Under the pieces are notes generated by a model. The model saw nothing but the letters and a program-made list of their open reading frames with translations. It searched no databases and was not told the DNA's origin. This document shows, in pieces, positions 14,744 through 18,859 of a stretch of DNA of 18,859 nt. Made by a program: the position numbers and the translations under genes. Source of the DNA: Natronohydrobacter sp. GTDB lineage: Bacteria; Pseudomonadota; Alphaproteobacteria; Rhodobacterales; Rhodobacteraceae. The stretch spans positions 1-18,859 of the forward strand of contig SKRP01000205.1 of the NCBI GenBank assembly GCA_007118445.1, written 5' to 3'. Each line of letters opens with the position of its first letter. Positions within the stretch are counted from its first letter, which is position 1.

Positions 14744-14756
14744 ACTATAGTTTATG
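14739..14756. repeat. 18-bp perfect AT-rich palindrome at the trpB stop
   Basis: CATAAACTATAGTTTATG reads the same on both strands without a spacer and contains the TAA stop of trpB (14741-14743). It is strikingly AT-rich against the high-GC background. With no loop it is a poor terminator, so a dimer-binding DNA site or an insertion-junction remnant is as likely. Confidence 0.6.
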
Positions 14757-14802
14757 AGCTCGAAATAAACCCTTTCCCGATAGAATTGCCGCAGTTTTCC
14801 CG

Positions 14803-14814
14803 CTATCCGGATAG
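14803..14814. repeat. 12-bp perfect palindrome
   Basis: CTATCCGGATAG is self-complementary with no spacer, 60 bases after the trpB stop. A related half-site CCGATAG occurs 20 bases upstream (14778-14784). It could be a protein-binding site; no regulator is identifiable. Confidence 0.4.
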
Positions 14815-14852
14815 TGCAGGCGGCGCGGTCCCCGACACGTCGCCAGGGCTGC

Positions 14853-14884
14853 GCAGTAATTCGGGGCGGCAGTAATTCGGGGCG
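14853..14884. repeat. Perfect 16-bp tandem direct repeat (two copies)
   Basis: GCAGTAATTCGGGGCG occurs at 14853-14868 and again immediately at 14869-14884 without a mismatch. It marks the boundary between the palindrome-rich trpB flank and the hairpin-rich segment. Recent slippage or a duplicated insertion target are both possible. Confidence 0.7.
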
Positions 14885-14971
14885 GACGTGCATGTGCTGG
14901 TTTCAGGCTGGCGCTTCGCCGGGCAGGCAGGTTTGAGAGTGGTTGGTATGGTGACGTTGAGGTCCTGTCTG

Positions 14972-15128
14972 GCGACGATGATCCCTCGGGTCGGAACCCG
15001 GCCGTCGCGTGTCCGTCCCGGCTCTGTGTGCAGAGTTAACGAGTGACGTGAGTTGGCCGCACCCCGCAGCTATGTTGCGGGGTGCGGCGCGTAAGTGTCT
15101 TGCTAGGTGTGACAGCATCATGAGCTGT
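14972..15128 (+). ncRNA. Candidate structured RNA element (four hairpins)
   Basis: Four consecutive helices: (1) GCGACG 14972-14977 / CGTCGC 15003-15008 enclosing CGGGT 14987-14991 / ACCCG 14996-15000 with a CGGA loop; (2) CTCTG 15022-15026 / CAGAG 15031-15035; (3) a 13-bp perfect stem 15056-15068 / 15076-15088 with a seven-base loop; (4) ACAGC 15112-15116 / GCTGT 15124-15128. Short conserved-looking linkers (AGTTAACGAGTGACGTGAG) lie between. This helix density is unusual for plain intergenic DNA. The candidates are a group II intron domain I fragment, a leader of the PepSY gene, or a small RNA. The strand is assumed, since GU pairs were not decisive. Confidence 0.35.
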
Positions 15129-15152
15129 TGGGTTGCCCTCTTGCAGCGCGCG

Positions 15153-15482
15153 ATGCGTCTGCCGCTCCTGCTGCTGTTTTTCGCGGCCAGCCTGGTCGCG
15201 GCAGATGAGCACCGCATCACCCCCGAAATGGTCAGCGCTGCGCTCGAGGGCCAGGGCTATCAGGTTATGTCCAGCACCCGCACGCTGCTCGGTCGGGTGC
15301 GTTTTGTGGCGTCAAGGGATCTGATCTGGCGCGAAGTGGTGCTTGACCTGTCCACTGGCCAGATCCTGCGCGATTACGCAGTCGAATTCGGCCCGCATGA
15401 AGCCCCTGATGCCGACACCACCACGATGCCGCGCGGGGGCACTGTCCTGCATGACGAGATGACATATGGGACCGGAGGCTGA
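15153..15482 (+). CDS. Exported PepSY-like domain protein
   Basis: 109 aa from the ATG at 15153 (MRLPLLLLFFAASLVAADEH), a compact signal peptide with cleavage near Ala17. An in-frame ATG at 15120, behind a weak TAGGTG site, would add 11 residues; both sites are poor and the upstream ATG lies in a hairpin. The mature part follows the PepSY pattern: ITPEMVSAALEGQGYQVMSS, then TRTLLGRVRFVA, then REVVLDLSTGQILRDY. PepSY domains act as inhibitors or sensors in the periplasm. The end comes 52 bases before the GTG of a membrane-bound LuxR-type gene on the same strand, suggesting a sensor/regulator pair. The tail (80-109) is acidic and low in structure. Confidence 0.75.
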   Translation: MRLPLLLLFFAASLVAADEHRITPEMVSAALEGQGYQVMSSTRTLLGRVRFVASRDLIWREVVLDLSTGQILRDYAVEFGPHEAPDADTTTMPRGGTVLHDEMTYGTGG

Positions 15483-15534
15483 CCATGATCCCGATCCCGC
15501 GCATCTGTCCGGAAACATCCGAAAGGGGGCAAGC

Positions 15535-16059
15535 GTGAAGCTCAAGCTGCTGATCGTGGTGATGGTTCTGGTGCAGGCCGTGGGCGGGCTGTTCTTCATC
15601 AGTGACATTGCCATGTCCGCTCTGGGCATTGCGCGCCAGCCGATTGACTGGCGGCTGCGCGAATTCATGGAAATCGGCGCGGCTGTCGCGCTGCTGATCG
15701 GGCTTGTCATGTCCGGCGCGCTGCTGGTGCAGTCGCAGCGGCGGCTGGGCCGGGCCGAGGCGCAGCTCCGCCGCGCCTCGAGCGCTTTCATGGAAGTTCT
15801 GGAAAGCCATTTCGCCCAATGGGGCCTGACCCCTGCCGAACGCGATGTGGCGTTTTTCCTGCTCAAGGGGTTTTCCACCGCCGAGATCGCGGCCTTCCGC
15901 AAGACTTCAGAAGGCACGGTGAAGGCGCAGACCAATGCCATCTATCGCAAGGCCGGGGTCAGCGGGCGCGGGCAGTTGATGAGCGTTTTCATCGACGATC
16001 TGCTGGCTGATGACCAGCGCGGCAGGGACAAGGCCGAGGGGCCGGAGACGCGCGATTAG
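15535..16059 (+). CDS. Membrane-anchored LuxR-type helix-turn-helix regulator
   Basis: 174 aa from the GTG at 15535, chosen because AAGGGGG lies 6 bases before it and translation then starts at the first membrane helix. The frame opens earlier at an ATG (15466) that overlaps the PepSY gene. Topology: TM helix 4-24, periplasmic segment with SDIAMSALGIARQP, TM helix 46-66, a charged helix 67-92 (SQRRLGRAEAQLRRASS), then a GerE/LuxR HTH at about 98-157 (LTPAERDVAFFLLKGFSTAEIAAFRKTSEGTVKAQ). A DNA-binding domain tethered to the membrane without a receiver domain implies direct sensing in the membrane or periplasm. The stop overlaps that of the convergent DUF2237 gene. Confidence 0.87.
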   Translation: MKLKLLIVVMVLVQAVGGLFFISDIAMSALGIARQPIDWRLREFMEIGAAVALLIGLVMSGALLVQSQRRLGRAEAQLRRASSAFMEVLESHFAQWGLTPAERDVAFFLLKGFSTAEIAAFRKTSEGTVKAQTNAIYRKAGVSGRGQLMSVFIDDLLADDQRGRDKAEGPETRD

Positions 16060-16439
16060 GCGTGGTCCGCCGCATATTGGCGCAGCACGTCCAGCGGCAC
16101 GATATCAAGCGCGCGCAGATGGGTGGCGCTCAGCGTGACCTGTGGCGCGACGCCTTCGGTATGGGCCTGCAGAAAGCGGCCTGCGCAAAGGCACCAGTGA
16201 TCGCCGGGCTTCAGCCCGGGAAACTGGTATTCCGGGCGCGGGGTGCTCAGATCATTGCCCAGATATTTGGAATAGGCCAGAAATTCCGCCGTCATCACGG
16301 CGCAGACCGTGTGGCTGCCCTGATCCTGCGCGCAGGTATCGCATTGCCCGTTGCGGAAGAACCCGGTGACCGGATCCTTCGAACAGGGCTGCAGGCTGCC
16401 CCCCAGAACATTGACCGAAGGTGCTGCTTTGACTGTCAT
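16056..16439 (-). CDS. DUF2237 family protein
   Basis: 127 aa from the ATG at 16439, behind GGGAGAGCGG; the upstream extension (to 16469) is dropped. It matches DUF2237 nearly throughout: NVLGGSLQPCS, TGFFRNGQCDTC, GSHTVCAVMTAEFLAYSK, GNDLSTPRPEYQFPGLKPGDHWCLCAGRFLQA, and VTLSATHLRAL. Six cysteines and several His suggest metal or redox chemistry, but no activity is established for the family. It is cytosolic by lack of a signal. Its TAA stop overlaps the TAG stop of the convergent LuxR-type gene (shared TTAG). It follows DUF2332 on the same strand with a 60-base gap that holds a minor hairpin. Confidence 0.9.
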   Translation of the reverse strand: MTVKAAPSVNVLGGSLQPCSKDPVTGFFRNGQCDTCAQDQGSHTVCAVMTAEFLAYSKYLGNDLSTPRPEYQFPGLKPGDHWCLCAGRFLQAHTEGVAPQVTLSATHLRALDIVPLDVLRQYAADHA

Positions 16440-16499
16440 TTCCGCTCTCCCTGTTATCCCACAAGCCACGTAATCCTGCCGCGCGACAGGTCCAGCCTG

Positions 16500-17537
16500 T
16501 CACAGCTCCGGGGCCTGCCAATCGACCCATCGGCCATGAAAATCCGCGCGCCCCAGCGCGATCCGGTCATTGCCCGGCCACAGATGCAGCTTCAGCGCCG
16601 CACCGGGGCCAGCCTCATCCGCCTCCATCGACAGATGCGCCAAGGGTTCATCCATGCGCACCCGCCCCCCGGCACGCGCCAGCAGCGCCAGCCCGCGCGC
16701 CTGATCGTCCTCGGTGAAATACTGCCACGTGATCGTGTGACAGACCAGATGGATCGCCTGCGGTATGGGACGCGACAGGCGGCGCTCCAGCCAGTCGATG
16801 GCATTGCCCTGCGCGATCTCGGGGCGGAGTTCGGCCAGCAGGTCGAGCGCCTGATCACTCTGGGCCTGCCGGTCCTGCTGATCGGCCCAGATATAGGACA
16901 GGATGCGCAGCCGATCCGCGACCGGATCAAGCGGGTTCAGATCCACACCCGCGCGCGACCGGATCAGCGGCGGAGCCATGGGCGGGGGCGCGCCATGCCA
17001 GTCGGGCGAAAGGCAGATTGCGGCCTCGGCAGGACCGTAGCGCTGATCCCCGATCTGCAGCGCATAGCTGTCCCAGATCAGGTTCATCCCCGCCGCGCTG
17101 CCCAGTTCCGAGACCACCAGCGGCAGGCGATAGGCTGCGGTCAGCCAATGCGCAGCGGCGATATAGACTGCGGAACGGCGCAGCTCATTGGTCTGCGGGG
17201 CGCTTTCTAGCGTGGCGAGGATCGCTGCTGCATTCAGGCGCAGCGCCGCATCGAGCACATGCCAGAGCTGCGCGTCCGACACCTCTGCCGGGTTGGCGTA
17301 ATGCCGCGCCAGAACCCGCGCCGCGCCGCTCAGAACCAGATGATGCAGCGCCCCGGCCAGACGCAGCGCGACGGCATCAGACTGCAAACGCGCGCGCGGC
17401 CAGTTCAGCAGAGTATCGGCAACCGGGGTATCGGGCCGCAGGCGATCTGCAATCAGCGTCAGCAATCGCGCCGTGAAAGGCGAGCCCAGATCCGCGCAGG
17501 CCCGCGCCTGGGCGTGGCAATGCGTGCGGAAATTCAC
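16500..17537 (-). CDS. DUF2332 family protein
   Basis: 345 aa beginning with GTG at 17537, overlapping the pth stop as GTGA (4 bases), so it is coupled to pth. The sequence follows DUF2332 (PF10094): an N-terminal CxxxGSPFTARLL block, ALRLAGALHHLVLSG, a middle LVVSELGSAAGMNLIWD, then DLNPLDPVADRLRILSYIWADQ, and near the end an IHLVCHTITWQYF and LKLHLWPGND. The ELGSAAGMN strand-loop resembles a SAM-binding glycine motif, so a methyltransferase-like fold is a reasonable guess, but no reaction has been shown. It is cytosolic, and probably cotranscribed with pth upstream and DUF2237 downstream. Confidence 0.88.
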   Translation of the reverse strand: MNFRTHCHAQARACADLGSPFTARLLTLIADRLRPDTPVADTLLNWPRARLQSDAVALRLAGALHHLVLSGAARVLARHYANPAEVSDAQLWHVLDAALRLNAAAILATLESAPQTNELRRSAVYIAAAHWLTAAYRLPLVVSELGSAAGMNLIWDSYALQIGDQRYGPAEAAICLSPDWHGAPPPMAPPLIRSRAGVDLNPLDPVADRLRILSYIWADQQDRQAQSDQALDLLAELRPEIAQGNAIDWLERRLSRPIPQAIHLVCHTITWQYFTEDDQARGLALLARAGGRVRMDEPLAHLSMEADEAGPGAALKLHLWPGNDRIALGRADFHGRWVDWQAPEL

Positions 17538-18214
17538 CGGAAGCGATCCATCAGCTTTTGCAGCGGGCTGCGGGTATCCTCGGGTGCTGGATCTGGGCGT
17601 GACTTCGGGGCCGGGGCAGGTTTTTCAGCGCGGGTCTGTTTGGGTGCGGGGTTCAGCTGCTGTGCCACCTGATTGCTGAACTTCGCGTTATCGCCTTTCG
17701 CCAGCAACGGCGCCGCCTGTCCAATTGCGCGCAAGAGATCGTCCAGCCAGTCCTGATCGGATTTGGCGAAATCCGACAGCACATAGGGCGACACGCGGTC
17801 CTTGTGGCCGGGATGGCCGATGCCCAGCCGCAGCCGGGCGTAATCCGGGCCGATATGGTCATGGATCGAGCGCAACCCGTTATGGCCCGCATGGCCGCCG
17901 CCCTGTTTCAGACGCAGCTTGCCGGGGGCAAGGTCCAGCTCGTCATGAAACACCACCAGATCGGCTGGCGCGAGCTTGTAGAAGCGCAGCGCCGCGCTGA
18001 CAGACTGGCCGGACAGGTTCATGAAGGTCAGCGGCTTGAGCAGGATCAGCTTTTCGCCGTCAATCATGCCTTCGCTGAGTTCGCCCTGAAATTTCGCGCG
18101 CCAGGGCGAAAACCCCTGCGCGCGCTGGATCGCATCAAGCGCCATGAAGCCGATATTATGCCGGTTGCCCGCATATTTCGCGCCCGGATTGCCAAGCCCT
18201 GCAAAGAGTTTCAT
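17534..18214 (-). CDS. pth: Peptidyl-tRNA hydrolase
   Basis: Cytosolic enzyme that frees tRNA from peptidyl-tRNA dropped by ribosomes. It is 226 aa from the ATG at 18214, chosen because the family N-terminus MKLFAGLGNPGAKYAGNRHNIGF begins there. Catalytic and substrate residues are in place: His19, Asn66 in TFMNLSG, Asp91 in VFHDELDLAPG, and Asn112 in GGGHAGHNGL. The family usually has about 190 residues; here the last 35 (from about 190) are a Pro/Ala/Lys-rich tail (NPAPKQTRAEKPAPAPKSR) ending LQKLMDRFR, an appended extension of unknown use that is common in this lineage. It is followed by DUF2332 with a 4-base overlap. Confidence 0.95.
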   Translation of the reverse strand: MKLFAGLGNPGAKYAGNRHNIGFMALDAIQRAQGFSPWRAKFQGELSEGMIDGEKLILLKPLTFMNLSGQSVSAALRFYKLAPADLVVFHDELDLAPGKLRLKQGGGHAGHNGLRSIHDHIGPDYARLRLGIGHPGHKDRVSPYVLSDFAKSDQDWLDDLLRAIGQAAPLLAKGDNAKFSNQVAQQLNPAPKQTRAEKPAPAPKSRPDPAPEDTRSPLQKLMDRFR

Positions 18215-18277
18215 CTGTCCCGCCCCTTGATTTGCGCTGCAGCATACGCAAACCCGGCGCGGCTGAAAAGCGCTGGC

Positions 18278-18305
18278 TTGCATCTGGGCGCATCGCATCT
18301 AGACT
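18278..18305 (+). promoter_or_regulatory. Candidate promoter for the monooxygenase/methyltransferase pair
   Basis: TTGCAT (18278-18283), a 16-base spacer, then TAGACT (18300-18305, 4/6 to the -10 consensus) lie upstream of the + strand start at 18332. The region is the 117-base divergent gap with pth. It was called by consensus only. Confidence 0.3.
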
Positions 18306-18331
18306 ATCCGCGAGCCAAAACAGGAGCGCGC

Positions 18332-18646
18332 ATGTATCTGACAATCAACCGCTTTCGGGTGCGGCCCGGACAGGAAGCCGCGTTCGAGGAGATCTGGACC
18401 TCGCGCGAGAGCAAATTACCCGATCTGGACGGGTTCATAGAGTTCCATCTGTTTCGCGGGGCCAGCACCGAAGAGGCGACCATTTATCTGTCGCATACGC
18501 TCTGGCGTGACAGGGCGGCTTTTGACGCCTGGGCGAAATCGCAGAATTTCCGCGGCTCGCATAAGGCCGTGCGCGCGCATTCCGACATTTATCTGGGTCC
18601 GCCCGAACTGGAATGCTACGCTTCGGTGCAAACCATTCGGAAGTAG
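18332..18646 (+). CDS. Antibiotic-biosynthesis-monooxygenase fold protein, IsdG/HmoA-like heme-degrading candidate
   Basis: 104 aa with CAGGAG ahead of its ATG. It is a single ferredoxin-like ABM domain: INRFRVRPGQEAAFEEIWTSR, then PDLDGFIEFHLFRG, then YLSHTLWRDRAAFDAWAKSQNFRGSH. The residues used for heme cleavage in staphylococcal IsdG (Asn7, Trp67, His77) are matched here by Asn6, Trp67 and His77 at almost identical positions. This favours a heme oxygenase of the IsdG/HmoA class over a generic quinol monooxygenase, although activity is inference. The tail (85-104) is longer than in IsdG. A methyltransferase gene starts 6 bases downstream. No heme transporter is nearby in the window. Confidence 0.85.
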   Translation: MYLTINRFRVRPGQEAAFEEIWTSRESKLPDLDGFIEFHLFRGASTEEATIYLSHTLWRDRAAFDAWAKSQNFRGSHKAVRAHSDIYLGPPELECYASVQTIRK

Positions 18647-18652
18647 GCCAGA

Positions 18653-18859
18653 ATGCCCGAGTTTCAGCTGCATGATGTGTCCCTGAGCATTCCGGAGGCT
18701 GCACTGGGTGAACGTGTGCGGCTTGCACTGGAAAGCGGCCATTTTGAACAGGATGAGGCGCGCGCGATGCGCGGGTATTTCAAACCGGATGACAGGCTGC
18801 TCGATCTGGGGTCCGGCACGGGCTATATCGCGACGATCGCAGGGCGCATCGCGGGCGGC
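18653..18859 (+). CDS. SAM-dependent methyltransferase (N-terminal fragment; FkbM type possible)
   Basis: Reads in frame from the ATG at 18653 to the last base of the window (69 codons), so the gene is truncated by the window and not broken. After a 45-residue lead (MPEFQLHDVSLSIPEAALGE) it has the SAM-binding motif I LLDLGSGTGYIATIAG. The DDRLLDLGSGTGY spacing and the short lead are like FkbM-family methyltransferases, but the diagnostic C-terminal part is missing. It starts 6 bases after the IsdG/HmoA-like gene, so it is in the same operon. Confidence 0.8.
   Translation, partial: MPEFQLHDVSLSIPEAALGERVRLALESGHFEQDEARAMRGYFKPDDRLLDLGSGTGYIATIAGRIAGG

Larger units (their letters stand above)
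14744..15152. other. Long non-coding, structure-rich region between trpB and the PepSY-like gene
   Basis: About 400 bases without a supportable gene; open frames here are Arg/Ser-rich or are antisense shadows. In order it holds the trpB-stop palindrome, a 12-base palindrome CTATCCGGATAG (14803-14814), a perfect 16-bp tandem repeat (14853-14884), and four hairpins between 14972 and 15128 annotated separately. No T-rich tail follows any hairpin, so they do not look like a simple terminator. The spacing is more like folded RNA: a leader, a small RNA, or a fragment of a structured element. Confidence 0.6.

Noticed and set aside
14981..15001. Possible tRNA or tmRNA T-arm (GGGT...ACCC helix)
   Set aside because: The loop has four bases instead of seven, it lacks the GTTCGA signature, and no cloverleaf or tag frame surrounds it.
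15009..15152. N-terminal extension of the PepSY-like gene (48 extra residues)
   Set aside because: The extension reads through the hairpins and lacks a ribosome binding site, and the protein then would not begin with a signal peptide.
14903..15220. 105-codon - strand frame over the hairpin region and PepSY gene start
   Set aside because: Arg/Ser/His-rich and without motifs, and it runs across the hairpins and the signal peptide of the real gene.
16485..16501. Small hairpin GACAGG/CCTGTC at the end of the DUF2332 gene
   Set aside because: Only 6 bp, overlaps the stop codon and has no T tract, so it is not convincing as a terminator.

Overview
The window is a high-GC, densely coded chromosomal segment. 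Its gene content points to an alphaproteobacterium of the Rhodobacterales / Rhodobacteraceae: a DksA with a single cysteine, two cyclophilins next to pgk, DUF2927 and DUF4168 secreted proteins, a membrane LuxR-type regulator, and palindromic intergenic repeats. The genus cannot be fixed from the sequence alone. No rRNA, tRNA, CRISPR array, transposase or phage gene was seen.

Layout. 2-2308 (+): end of an oligopeptide/dipeptide ABC transporter operon (permease C-terminus, then two ATPases), closed by an inverted-repeat-bounded 105-bp element and a bidirectional terminator. 2552-2812 (-): a small basic-tailed protein behind a 318-bp leader/promoter region. 3131-4939 (-): pgk, a two-TM protein and ftsB. 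5081-6191 (+): two overlapping cyclophilin genes, the first cytosolic and the second exported, ending in a strong shared terminator. 6266-6652 (-): a secreted DUF4168 protein. 6793-10826 (-): a tightly packed operon reading MoxR-type AAA+ ATPase, GNAT acetyltransferase, DUF2927 lipoprotein, a 54-aa membrane peptide and a CoxE-like VWA protein. 11089-11511 (+): dksA with terminator. 11586-14743 (+): FAD monooxygenase, membrane-anchored retropepsin-like protease and trpB. 14744-15152: a non-coding stretch rich in palindromes, a 16-bp tandem repeat and a run of RNA-like hairpins. 15153-16059 (+): a PepSY-like exported protein and a membrane-anchored LuxR-type regulator. 16056-18214 (-): DUF2237, DUF2332 and pth. 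18332-18859 (+): an IsdG/HmoA-like monooxygenase and the start of a methyltransferase cut by the window end.

Most of this is core metabolism and housekeeping: peptide uptake, glycolysis, division, protein folding, tryptophan synthesis and peptidyl-tRNA recycling. The least explained parts are the MoxR/VWA operon with its unusual inserted partners (a chaperone-like pair possibly acting on an envelope target), the PepSY/membrane-LuxR pair, and the structured non-coding region just upstream of that pair. That region could be a decayed structured-RNA element, for example a group II intron fragment, or an unrecognised leader or small RNA.
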